In this document: positions 22,154 through 33,873 of the stretch, in pieces
How positions within the stretch are numbered: the stretch's first letter is position 1
Layout: each line of letters opens with the position of its first letter
NCBI GenBank assembly: GCA_026874595.1
Contig: CM049321.1
Coordinates: 16,630,479 to 16,694,478, forward strand
DNA from: Sipunculus nudus
Lineage: Eukaryota; Annelida; Sipuncula; Golfingiida; Sipunculidae
Length of the DNA: 64,000 bases
Direction of reading: 5' to 3'
Translations under genes and position numbers: made by a program
The notes under the pieces: generated by a model
What the model saw: the letters and a program-made list of their open reading frames with translations, nothing else
The model's database searches: none
What the model was told of the DNA's origin: nothing

Positions 22154-25100
22154 TGACCTAAACCTCTTTTTGAGAATGTACACAGGCATACTCTCACTTG
22201 TAAAACCAAGATGACTAATTGTTTATCTCGGGGCCATTCTAACTGCGATCAGACTTGATTTGTTTATGACAAGATTGGTTTATGACATATGGCAACGAGT
22301 GCTCTGATCATAAGAATATGCCACCGTGAAGGGGTTGGGGGGGGGGGGCTTAAAAGTTTGCAACTTGATATTTTGCTATCTATAATTATTACAGTCTTTA
22401 CTTCCATGACCTTTCGTCTGGGCATGTTTTTATACATTATGTCTGTCTTATTGTTTCTTGCAGAATTCTGCCCACCGATAAAGTAAAAATATCCTATTAC
22501 ACCCGGCAAAAATAGACCAGCTCCACGTTTGACGAGAAACCCGGGTTATGTCAGTGTCGTCTGCTTGAACTGTGAAGGCGGTCTGTTTTCCTGATCGGTC
22601 TCTTCAAAATTTGTTTTCAAATCCAGGTATGTCTGACAAAGATTAATACCCAAAAGATAATACCTATTAAATTTACTACCAATAAAAAAATTCAAAAGAT
22701 CCAAAGAGATATAAAACAACATATTTCCTTGTTTCAACAGAGTAGGTATAAGCATTGAACATAACCTTAAAGAACCATTCAAATGACAGAGTAGTGATAT
22801 TAACGATAACTTATGGAAAATAAATGCTTACTTTTTTTTAAATGTGCTTAAAGATTTCAAAGCACGGTTGACATGACATACCTTTTAATTTGTTATTGTT
22901 CTGAGCAGGATACAATTCCACAGTCTTTAATTTTGTATTGGAAGCGTGAATGGTTTACTCATCAATCAAAAGTAAAAATGATAATATGTTATATGAATCA
23001 ACATTGCAACGTGTTCTGTCAATTTTACCCTCCTAATAGGCGTATGATGATATTAATCAGGCTTGGTATATACATTCCAGAATTTTCGGAACGTCTGTCT
23101 ACAATATGGACCAGAATTTTCACAAGGTAATGCAAAACTGTAGTATAATCAACTCAAAGCCTCTCTAGTTGTAATTATTGTGAACATTTCAAGTTTCTTT
23201 CACTCATCTTTGTGACTGACCTGAAAATCCTTTGAACATGTTTTAACAAGGATTACGCCCTTCGTATCACTATCTGAGATGCTCTAATCTTGTTGCAGTC
23301 GCAACCACGTAAACTCAGAAAGAGACAGTATGTATAAAAAATAAAAACAAGTATATTGTTTAACATTTTCTGATTGTACAAATATATAGACTTACTTGAC
23401 AATTTTCACAACGTTTAATTTAAACATAGGAAGCTAACATTGATATTGTCAACAAAAGAAGCAATTTCTGCCGCTTAAAAGTTGTATTCTTAATGAAGTG
23501 ACGTATGCTAATTTATTATCGAAAGGACAACTATATACATTCTAACTATATAAGTCAACCATTGTTGAATCAATGAAAATATCAAGAAGTGAAATGCATG
23601 CCTCTATATGAACAAAGGTGAAAATCATTCTATTACATATAGATACATCATTTACATACTGTGACGTCTTTGTCGGTCTGTCTGATCCACGGGCTCGTAC
23701 ACACACAACAATCACTCAAAGCACACAGTAATGACAGAGAACAGCTTATTAGATAAAAGTATCATTAAAGCGTTTACCCTAACTAATACAAAAAAAACCC
23801 CTATCTACACGGTAAAATCACGAGACCTGTTAAGAATCTTGAAGCGCCCACACGATCCGCTGCACTCTGACGTCATTACCCAGACTACCGACTTTATTAA
23901 TTTCGTGCTAGACTCGTGCATCCTCAGTCCCCGGTAAGTCACTACCCTGACCAGCCGTACCTCTCGTCTCTGACGAATCTCATTCTCACGTCGAAAACAT
24001 TGAGCACCCTTTTTCGGCTTCGTTGACAAACCCTGCTTCGACCGTGCTGTTCTGCGGTGCTGCGTCTCACCGGACACCATCCACCATCCCGGGATGTTCG
24101 CTACTCCGTCAGCTTGATACACCCACTGTGCGCCTTGCGCTATTCGGCCTCCCCGATGTGGGTATAAAGCCATCAAGTAGAAAATACACAAAAATACTCA
24201 TAACTTCTAAGGCCATGTACCATGCCAATTACCATGGCACCTATCCCATGAGGGCCTACTGCCTAGAAAGGTTCCTACTCAGGAAACGATCCTTATACGC
24301 GTTGAACACATTACGCAAGTCACAGTACGTTGCATAATCAACACAATTCGCGAAACCTCGCATATAAACATAAAAAAAAACATATTTACTTCACAATTAT
24401 AATCCGTGCATGGAGAGCACGTGGCTGATTGAACACTCAACCCCAACTTAAACTGTCCACTAAACATTAATCTGCCTGCTGCTTTACAATACATTTCAAA
24501 TAAAAGATACATGCCTCTAAGGACTACTGTGCACTGGCGAACTACGTCTACTCCACGTAACATCGAGCTAACCATTTTAAAATAAAGTCTTTAACGGACC
24601 CTACTTTAAAAGTCTAAGTATTTACAATCTGTGTTCATCCTGTGAGTTAAGACCAAGTATCTAGAATAACATAACATTTACAAGAAAATGGCAAATGAGA
24701 ACAACTTATGGGTCTTCAATCACAACGTTTTGTTGACACTCGAAGATCTGCTGCTTCTGCTTGAAATCCCTTCCGTCGATTGTTGTGGACCGAGTGGCTG
24801 AATTTAGCTTTATCTGTACATTTATACCAGCCCCTGCTGATTGGTACTAAATATTCATAAGATGCAAGAAAAGCAATACGTGAACAATACAAAGTGTTTG
24901 GTAGCCCTATGAATATTAATTTATTTCGACGCGCAAGTTATACCATTTACACACGTTGAGTCCCCTCACCTCTGAACTGTTGACCTTTGAGCGTTTGGTC
25001 TCAGGTGGCAAAAATATTGTTTGGGTAACACGCGGAGGCGGCAGATTTACAAATGAGCGCTCACTCAACCAGAACGGCAAAACAAGAGAATGACAGAGCA

Positions 25101-25370
25101 CACATGTGTCAGTTAACAATATAGCGTAGAAAAGTTTTTTACTCGCCGCACATACATTTAAATACTTGTAAAAGGACAAACACACTAAACTTACCGACAA
25201 TCAGTGACCCGAGACTGGTTTTGCCGATTTCAAAAGCTGAATTATATTTTAGTATGCATTTGTGGGCATTCAAGCTAATTTTATTTGCTTGTTTTCGTTA
25301 AGCGTAGTCGGTGGCGGCTCAGGTCATTATAAGTTTCCTCCCCGACCAATCATATGAATGAGCTTTATTA
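22154..25370. repeat. Segmental duplication block X, copy 2
   Basis: Near-identical to 1-4430 without the Tigger-like element. It holds the empty target site near 23,760. Ends where the sequence joins a short unique stretch in front of gene B. Confidence 0.9.
23731..23937 (+). CDS. Hypothetical short open frame in X2, interrupted by transposon in X1
   Basis: 68 codons starting MTENSLLDKS, hydrophilic, with no recognised motif. The duplicate in X1 keeps the first ten codons, then carries the Tigger-like insertion and frame-breaking indels. Further coding-like pieces on the same strand follow in both copies (for example YHGTYPMRAYCLERFLL near 24,230). It may be a remnant of an unknown gene or mobile element. 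I cannot say that it is expressed. Confidence 0.2.
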   Translation: MTENSLLDKSIIKAFTLTNTKKTPIYTVKSRDLLRILKRPHDPLHSDVITQTTDFINFVLDSCILSPR

Positions 25371-26705
25371 TATTTTGGCAGTTATAAATTACAACCAAAA
25401 GAATTACAGAAACGTCTCCCCATTTGAAAAACCTCTCTCAGTATGGTTGTTATTTACATTTTCAAACTGCAAGTGAAACATTCAATTGTAATCGATTACA
25501 TAATACACAGCTTCTTTCTATTGGTATTGTATTTGGAAAACAAAATATTTTGAGGTAACAAAACTGATAATGTTCTAAAATCAATATGGTAAAGAATATA
25601 TTTGCTCGGCCAAATAAGTGACATTGTTTTAGGAACATTTGATTATGTCTGCGTGACTCAGTTATTCCTCAGACAAAACTTCAAAGAATATCTCTGCGTA
25701 ACACCACGTTGGACGTCCGAAATAGCGTATGAATTATTGTCAGGCTTGATATCTTAAGCATTAATAAATAAATATTTATAGCAGATTGGTCACACCTATG
25801 ACAATGATCCCACTCAGTAAAACGGTTTCCGTTATTGAATTGACAATAAAACCTATATACTGGGGAAATACATTGCTTTTCAAGGCTACACGCTAATAAC
25901 GCTGTATACCACTTCAGTGTTGAAGAGTATTATGTGGTTTGCTCCCAGCATTTCACTTGTTTTTGCTTTGTCTTGATCAGTTGGAAGATAGTTATACATC
26001 TCAGGGTGGGTCACGGCAAAAGTAGAGGTACCCGTCTTTTCCCAGATCAAAGCGCCCCCTGTCTTTTATAACCCGTTTTTTACCTCTTTGAGTTGGGATG
26101 TCTTGAACCGCACTGATGCATCGAACCATAGGACACCATCATGTTCTAGCAGTGTCTCCTGCAATCAGCATGTAAATTGTAGAATATTGAAGCACTGTGG
26201 AAGGTTTATTGCGAAATATCGAGTCACTGTAGGATTTAACTTGTAGAATATTTAAGCCCTCTAGGAGGTTGATTGAAACAAGTAATCAGGGGTAGGAACA
26301 AAATCCTTTATAATTCTGCTAAAATTATTTCCATGAATAATTTAATTACATATTAATTTACACATTAATATAATGTTATTTTCACAGGAAAGAACTCCAT
26401 GGGTGCTTTATGGTATGCAAGCAAGGCTGTGTTGTTATTCATATTTAGAGGATTAACATTTTGCCAGGCATACTTATTGAACACATTACACACGTTTCCC
26501 TACTAAATCCATCCACTGGTCACACACATACCGTTTTCTGTTATTCCTTAATGATACTCTGGAACTTGTATCTATTACATGTATATATTTAAATATAACA
26601 CATTCACACCTTCACACCTGTAGTGTCATAGACTGTCAGAGATGAAATGAAGTAAATAAAGTGCACCAAATTACATGTTATATGCACGTCGTAATAATAT
26701 GTCTG

Positions 26706-26709
<4 letters not shown>

Positions 26710-26756
<47 letters not shown>

Positions 26757-26769
26757 ATATATATATATA
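26710..26769. repeat. (TA)n microsatellite in gene B last intron
   Basis: TA tract with one TTT interruption, at the same intron position as in A and C. Confidence 0.95.
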
Positions 26770-26849
26770 CATTTATAAATATAAATGTATTAATGAAGTA
26801 GCATAGCATTAAAGTTATTAATTTTCTTATGTCCATATAAATTACATAC

Positions 26850-27230
26850 TTGAATACAAAGTGGTTTCCATGCGCATGCTCCAAGAACTGCCTTTACATG
26901 TGGAGGATAATTATCGAATTGGAATTTCCTGTATTCAATAGAGCAGATAGTCTTCAATTTTACCACCTGATCCTCAGGCATGAGGCCAAGGTCGTAATAC
27001 ACAATCTTATAGTGGGGAAAATGCGTCTGAATAGACGCTACGGGATCCATGCTCTCATAAAAGTGGTTTGCGCTGTTAGCAGTCACAAAAACAAATCTGT
27101 CGATGACCTCGTCGGTAAGTTTTACAAAGCTATGGCGAGGAATACCAAGTCCTCGGAGTATGGTATGATTGACAGTAAAAGCTTTCCCTTTCATATTTAG
27201 AAAACCAGGTACCTGGTATTGCCAAGATTC
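26850..27230 (-). pseudogene. Gene B third exon, still open
   Basis: 127 codons, acceptor TTGTTTAG before GAATCTTGG, donor CAA/gtatgt, phase 0-0. It is one codon longer than in A and C (GLMPEDQVVKL for GLKQDQMEKL). The domain start FVFVTANSANHFYESM is kept. Although intact, it belongs to a gene whose first and last exons are broken. Confidence 0.7.
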
Positions 27231-27399
27231 CTAAACAATAGAAAAAATCAGACAAGAATCAGTTTTGGAGTTTAGGTAGTCACATATACCCCATATACTC
27301 ACCTGATTTTGGCATGCATATGAGTGATGCATGTATTATTTATTGATGTTATGATCTGGTGAAAATAACTTGTTAAGGAACCTTGAACAATTGGATGAA

Positions 27400-28600
27400 T
27401 GAGATCCAGAGTGCTCAAAATCATGTTTTTTTCCCCTTATCTCTTAGAAAATGGGTATCAGCAATATTTTACTAGGATTTGTCAAGGTGCTAAGGTAGAA
27501 GTTTCTACGTCAAACTGCTATGACCTGTGTCCTTCTGAGATCGCTTGCAGAATATAGGTCATCATGACCTATTTTCAAGTTTCGAAGGAGATTTGGCCGG
27601 AACCTCCTTGGATGATGTGTTATAAGATTCTAGGCCTAACAGTTACATTTTATGTAGTGTCACTGTCTGGTTGATCAAATGTATGTTTTTAGCCAGTCTC
27701 ATGCAGAATATAGATCATGATCACCTAATACCAGGTTTCTGAGGAGATTTGCCTAGGACCTCTCAGGATGTAAACTGAGAAGCATGTGGGTCTAACTGTC
27801 AGGGTGCTAAAAGTCATGTTTTTGGCCAGTCTTTCGCAGAATATAGATCATCGTGTCCTAGTTAAAGGTTTCTTAGAAAAATCGCAAAGAACCTCCCTGG
27901 ATATAACATTAGAAGATTCTAGGGCTAACGGATTCAGTTTGTACACATCTGACTTGCAGTGTTCTCAAATCATGTTTTTCTAAAGCCCGCAGAGTATAGG
28001 TTTCGGTGACCTAATTTCATGTTTTCAAGGACAATTATACAGGACCTCCGTGAATTATCATTAGACAATTCTAGGGCCAATTGATACAATATGGGCACAT
28101 GACTTTCAGGGTGCACAGTTTTTTCTATACCTCGCAGAATATAGGTCTTCATGACCTAATTTCAACTTTCCGGGGAGGAGGTTTGCTTAGGAACTTCCTG
28201 GATGTACAATTAAAAGTTTCGAAGTAAAACGGTTTGGTTTGTGCCTTGTTATCGTCCAGACTGCTTCATTTAAAGGTCTCAACAATAGAAAAAATGAGCA
28301 AAATGTAGAAAAATACAGGTGGCGCCATCATCCTCAGGAATTGATGAAACACACACCCATGGTCAATTCGCATCATGGCAAAAAGAATCACAGCAATCAA
28401 GCATGAGTCATTGAGATACTGGAGCTTTTGAATATCATTTTTTTTATTAATAGCTCGGAAGACATAGAACAGAGTGACCTTATGTCAGTTTTCTAAGGAG
28501 ATATTGACCTCCATTTGTGTTCAGTTAGAAGTTTTGAGGTCCGGCAGTTACGATTTGTGCCTTTTTAAGGACGTACGGACGAACGTCGGACAAAGTGTGA
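27400..28600. repeat. Diverged ~150-bp tandem repeats in gene B intron
   Basis: Cores near 27,440, 27,541, 27,694, 27,831, 27,983, 28,130 and 28,452. A perfect IR3 (AGGTCATCATGACCT) lies at 27,556-27,570. One-mismatch or weaker versions occur at 27,998-28,012 and 28,143-28,157. Confidence 0.8.
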
Positions 28601-29060
28601 TCGATATAGCTAAGATGACTTCCAGTCAGCTGTACAATATACATCGTGATTGCAAATTAATGTAAGAAAGTCAATTATAAAATACAGCTTTATATATCAA
28701 CCCGCCTCTGATGTGTAAAAAGAAAATTTAATAATAAACTGTTTAAAAATACATATCAATCCTCCCTTCTCGATGCGTAAGCGTTGCAAAACTATCATCA
28801 GCTGTCTTCGTTTCAAGTGCATCTCGAATTACTAAAAATACTCTTTTAGGATTTTTTTTGGGTCAAATACATTCTGATAAAAGACTTCTTTTTTCGCCCT
28901 TAGATCAAATTTAACGGTATAGTTTGAAAAATATGAAATAACCTTCTGTGGTGTCCATTTACCTCAATACACGGTGTGTCGTATGTAGTAAATAGGTGTT
29001 CACTAGTTCGGTGGTAGTTTGGTAAATGCATAAAATAAAATGAACTGTCGTGATACAAAC

Positions 29061-29159
29061 CTTTTCAATTTTAAGCGCATTGTCGCGACGCTTTTGTAGT
29101 ATATCAAAAATATCATCCTTTTTAGACAGCAATGCCTCATACACAGTTGTTCTTCCACC
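29061..29159 (-). pseudogene. Gene B second (stem) exon
   Basis: 33 codons, phase 0-0, acceptor ATGTACAG before GGTGGAAGA, donor AAG/gtttgt. It begins GGRTTVYEALLSKKDDIF and ends IEK. Charged and helical, it fits a luminal stem between anchor and domain. Open, but in a broken gene. Confidence 0.65.
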
Positions 29160-29852
29160 CTGTACATTGAATAATTATCGGGCACACCATAATATCCATG
29201 CGAAAGGAATACGATTGTTATTATTTAGTGGAAAAAATCAAATCCCGATACAGTGCGATTTGTGCATATTAATGTTGACTTGCTTATTTTGTGTTTATTG
29301 CTGAGAAAATAGCGTTAATGAGATCAATTAATGATGTTTATTTTTAGATATAATAAGAAAACCATAGTTATATGCGTCTAATCTTAGACAGGTGTTGAAC
29401 TTTCCCTTTTTCATCAAGTACATTATATTACAGTTACCAAACAACCAATCTATGATTACATTTACATAAGCTTAAAGCCTAAAGGTTAACTTCAGATTGG
29501 TTTCATTGTTTAAAAAGTATATATTGTATTAAAATATTTTACTACCAATAAACAAATAAATGCTCAGTATTTCTAAATTCTCATTGGCTTCGGTCAAACT
29601 TTTATTAAGAAAAATTTCTTGTTTTCTTATTGTCCAAACTACCTAAATGATAAAAAAAGAATGAAACTTATTCTGCATCATTTCTATCATTAACATTTAT
29701 AAACAACTTCCATGCCAGGCTGTAAACAGTCTTCAAACATATTCTTTGGTACAGTAAGCAATTATATTGTATCCCAAAAGACAATGCTTATTTCATCTTA
29801 ATAAGAAATAAACGTGATTAAAACCATTTATTATATTACAATGGTATCTCAC

Positions 29853-29937
29853 ACTTTGCAAGTACATGAAGACTGCAAATATAAAAAGGAGGCTGCCAGG
29901 GAAAATCAATATCGTTTTTTTGCCGTAATGCCATCAT
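29853..29937 (-). pseudogene. Gene B first exon with +1 frameshift
   Basis: ATG at 29937. The seven-A run near 29,914 (AAACAA in A and C) adds one base, so the hydrophobic anchor frame of A and C is lost after about seven codons. Confidence 0.65.
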
Positions 29938-29980
29938 GTCTGCAAACACACGTGATTTGACAACAAGCTTCGAGATTCAA

Positions 29981-29995
29981 CCAATGGTCACGTGA
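29981..29995. promoter_or_regulatory. Conserved CCAAT plus CACGTG upstream of gene B
   Basis: CCAATGGTCACGTGA, identical in A and C. The second, distal CACGTG of A and C is mutated here. Confidence 0.3.
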
Positions 29996-30159
29996 TGATA
30001 AAACCTCATGTAACTCCCAATGTAGTATTACTCGTCCACCTGACAAATATAAAACAATATACAGAAAAATGTGTATATTATATTAAAACTTGAATCTTCG
30101 ACTTTCAAAGTGTATGAATTACCACAGGGTCTGTAAAAAGCAAAATTTTACCTATTATA

Positions 30160-32400
30160 TTTACCTATTACAGTAGTATTCGAACTTTTAATTTTGGAAA
30201 ATTGAAATGTTTCATTTACACTGTAAACCTTAAACTGTCACAATCCGTTGTTATGCAGTGTAAAAAAAAATTGGCAAAATTTCCGGCATTAAACTGATGA
30301 TTATATTCATCTGATGATAAGCATGTTGTCAGTTTAATACTAGCATTTGGAGTTTTTTTTTCAGATTCGTTTGATACACCTCAATTTGACTAAGGATTAA
30401 AGGCTTATTTTACGTTAAACCTTTTTTTTATTACTTTTTATTCTTTATACAAACAGATCTCTGTATTTCTTTTATTTACTCAGAGGCATCTTTTAAATTT
30501 TAAAATGCCTGCTAAATTAATAAGTATGTCATTATATTAGAATGAAGGGCCATATTTGCGTTGACGTTGCTCAAAACTTCAAATTGCCAATTTACCTACC
30601 TTTTGAAAAAGAATTTGTAGTTTCTGGCCTTTGCTGTGTGTATAAATGACCTGAGGGTGATTTTGGTTGTGATAAGTTCTCATAACGCCTTCTTAAAGGA
30701 TGCATTTCCTTGTAATTGAAAATCATGTATGTAAACACTACAATGTTGACAAACAAGATAAACATGTAATCAAAGGTGCTTGGTTTCATATATGCGGAGG
30801 TTGAAAGGTCACTTGTTGCAAAACGCCATTGGCAAAGCTCTGGCTTATCTGACTTGCTCCAGGTGCCCTTGCTGAATTTGTTTTATTTTGGCGGGCCCCC
30901 ACATAATATAACCACGTTGATATAAACAAAAAAAGCAGCCTGTGCGAGGTGATATCCAGGACTTTGGGTTTTTTTGTTAGAAAAGCTCAAAGGGATTACC
31001 TTTAATTTATAAAAGGTCAAATAGGTAATTGGGCCCCCTTAAACGAAATGTATACTAGTAGTAAAGGGGAATGAGTATCGGTTTCCAGGTGCTTATATAC
31101 ATGTAATTAAACAAGAATGTTTACAGTTTTACTCCCATACACTATTCGAAGGAGGAGGTACTTATTACCATTGTGAATTATGTTTATCATACTACCTATC
31201 ATTTTTGATAACGAAACAGGTTTCTAACCTTATGGAATCTTACAGCTCCGAAACTTCTGAAATGTCTCTCTTGTGCAGTTCCTCATAACAGGACAAGGTA
31301 AGGGACCACTGAATGAAATAATTATCAAGGATGTCATTAAAATACAATTTGTAGATACAATGCGTTTGAAAGACAATCTAGTGTATCGATCAGCCATATT
31401 AACTGTTATCAAATTTTCGTTCTTAGTTTACTTATACACCTGCTCTACGCACAAGAAAACTTTGTCATTAATAAATTTAGTCTGCCATCAACAAATACAG
31501 AAATATGCTTGCCGATACACAAGATATTGCCTAAATATCAATATCAGTATCACATTGCTAATGCACATATAGCATAATATATACACCCAGTTTGCATATG
31601 CAGGAAAATACACTCGCACGCAAAAGCCCTTTAACAAATATTAATCATGTCCGCAACTCCCAACAAATTTTTTATGGCAAATACTGAAGCACATTCAATG
31701 AGTGTCAACGTGCAACATAATTAATTGTTTTGGTATGCACCTAGCTCCACTATTACGAATGACAATAGCAATTTGATAACAATTTACAAATAATCAGCCC
31801 CATCGCAATTTTAGTCTTTCCTCTAAAAACCTTGTCCGGAAACATAGCACATGGTTCTGTTCTTGATAATAGGCCTTTTGTTGACCGATTTTCATCCATG
31901 ATATTATGGAGAATAAAGCGGTAGTATCGAAAGAATCTTTTAATAACTATAATACGATTACTGTGAAGCAGTTGCACGTTGAAACATATATTAGTAAAAA
32001 CAACAAAAGGTGTCGAAAGGCATTAAACAGAAAAAACAACTGCATTACTCTCTCAGCTTTCATAATGCCAGCCGCGCCGGCACTGTTACAAACGCTTTAC
32101 CACCTAGATTAAGATATTGTGGTTGGTCAATCAAATGGAAACGACTCGTTACACAATAAGTGAAGTGAATAAATTTCTATAATATAACCATCTGGTTAAA
32201 AAATTATAAACTAAAAAATGTACACTTGAACAACAAGGCTTTAAACTTACAATCATATATCCCCCCCTCCTTCAGAGCGTGTTTACTTTTTACAAGACTC
32301 TCCCTTCTAAACCCTGTATTAGGAACATTTGTATATGTCTACGTGACTCAATTATTCCTATTGACAATACTTCAAAGAATATCTGTGCGTTACTCTACGC
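30160..32400. repeat. Segmental duplication block Y, copy 3
   Basis: Lies upstream of gene B and downstream of gene C. It is the most diverged Y copy. An open frame at 30,592-30,789 (minus) with a hydrophobic start is not open in the other copies. Confidence 0.8.
32312..32399 (-). repeat. Duplicated fragment of gene C last-exon 3' end
   Basis: About 88 bases repeated almost exactly at 32,723-32,811, covering the TAG stop region and last codons of gene C plus 3' flank. Confidence 0.85.
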
Positions 32401-32402
32401 TT

Positions 32403-32520
32403 TTTTAACCAAAAACCCCGAAATCCTGGATATTACCTCGCACAGGCTGCTTTTTTTTGTTTATATCAGCGTGGTTATATTATGTGGGGGCCCGCCAAAT
32501 AAAAAAAATTTAATAAAAAC
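32403..32520 (-). repeat. Inverted copy of Y3 fragment
   Basis: The reverse complement of about 30,880-30,985 (shared core GGCGGGCCCCCACATAATAT), placed between the two direct copies of the gene C tail. The rest of the insert (32,520-32,720) has no match elsewhere in the window. Confidence 0.85.
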
Positions 32521-32769
32521 GGATTTGTGAGCCACCTGAATCCCATCTTTTTATTGTACTTCAGCGGAATGGGGATTGCCCCGCACGTTCCGCACTATAT
32601 GCTAACTTCGCCATATATTGTTTTTGTAACATGGAACTGCCTAATACCCAGTGTGTTCAACTGTAAGTTATTTCTTTGCATGATATGCACAATCGTCATT
32701 ACATTTCAATAAGCCATTCCAAACCCGGTATTAGGAACATTTGTATATGGCTACGTGACTCAATTATTC

Positions 32770-33278
32770 CTATTGACAATACTTCAAAGAATATCTGTAC
32801 GTTACTCCACGTTGAACGTCCAAAATATAGGATAAATTATTGCCAGCCTTGATATCATAAGCATTGATCAATAAAATATTCATAGCAGATTGGTCATACC
32901 GATGACAATGAGCCCACTCAGTATAACGGTTTCCGTTTTTGAATTGACAATGAAACCTATATACTGGCGAAATACATTGCTTTTCAAGGCTACACGCTAA
33001 TAACCATTTCCATACTTTTCTGTATACCACTTCAGTTTTGTATATTAATATCTGGTTTGCTCCCAGCATTTCACTTGTTTTTGCTTTGTCTTGATCTGTT
33101 GGGAGATAGGAATACATCTCAGGGTGGGTCACAGCATAAGTAGATGTACCCGTCTTTTCCCAGATCATTACGCCCCCTGTCTTTTGAACCCGTTTTTTTT
33201 TATCTCTTTGAGTTGGGATGTCTTGAACCGTACTGATGCATCGAACCATAGGACACCATCATGTTCTAGCAGTGTCTC
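32770..33278 (-). CDS. Gene C last exon (contains +2 homopolymer shift)
   Basis: 509 bases against 507 in gene A. The acceptor is the same TGCTGATTGCAG before GAGACACTG. The A run lies at about 33,193-33,201. After it the sequence follows gene A (VQKTGGVMIWEKTGTSTYAV and HCHRYDQSAMNIL) to TAG at 32,770-32,772. Confidence 0.65.
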
Positions 33279-33817
33279 CTGCAATCAGCATGTATATTAT
33301 AGAATAATGAAGCACTGTGGGAGTTTTTTTACGAAATATCGAGTCACTGTAGGATTTAAATTGTAGAATATTTAAGCCCTCTAGGAGGTTGATTGAAACA
33401 AGTAATCAGGGGTAGGAACAAAGTCTCTTATAATTCTTCAAACTTTTATTTCAATGAATAATTTAAATACATATTAATTTACACATTGATATAATATTAT
33501 TTTCACAGGAAACAACTCCAGGGGTGCTTTATGGTATGCAATCACAGCTGTATTGTTATTAATATTTAGAGGATTACAATTTGGCAGACATAATTATTGA
33601 ACATATTACACACGTTTCCATACTTAATCCAACCACAGGTCACGCACATACCTTTTTCTGTTATTGCTTAATAATACCCTGAAACTTGTGTCTATTAGAT
33701 GTGTATATTCAAATATTATACACTCACACCTGTACTGTCATAGACCGTCTGAGATGAGATGAGGAAAATATTTTGCACCAAATAACATGTAATGTGCACG
33801 TTGTAACAATATGTCTG

Positions 33818-33873
<56 letters not shown>

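Larger units (their letters stand above)
18930..22154. other. Spacer between the two large duplicated units
   Basis: No protein gene is supported. The spacer holds a ~45-bp minisatellite, a 10-bp hairpin at 20,700-20,729, a candidate hammerhead ribozyme and several simple repeats. Open frames rich in Ile-Tyr near 22,000 are translations of the TA tract. Confidence 0.6.
25668..29937 (-). pseudogene. Gene B: decayed DUF1647-like paralogue
   Basis: Same four-exon layout as genes A and C: 29853-29937, 29061-29159, 26850-27230 and about 25668-26158. Exon 1 has one extra base in its A run (85 instead of 84 bases), breaking the signal-anchor frame. The last exon has indels around the GTAAAAAACGGG region that bring an in-frame TAA, a roughly 14-base deletion after GAAGTGGTATACAG, and loss of the normal TAG end. 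The middle two exons are still open. It is probably a pseudogene kept in a duplicated block. Confidence 0.75.

Noticed and set aside
21821-22209. Frames rich in Ile-Tyr
   Set aside because: Translation of TA microsatellites.
28795-28830. Possible second hammerhead core on the minus strand (GAAAC and CTGATGA close together)
   Set aside because: Elements are in the wrong order and spacing for any hammerhead type.
30592-30789. 65-codon minus frame starting with a hydrophobic helix in Y3
   Set aside because: Looked like a signal-anchor exon, but the frame is broken in Y1, Y2 and Y4 and the phase-supported first exon lies elsewhere.
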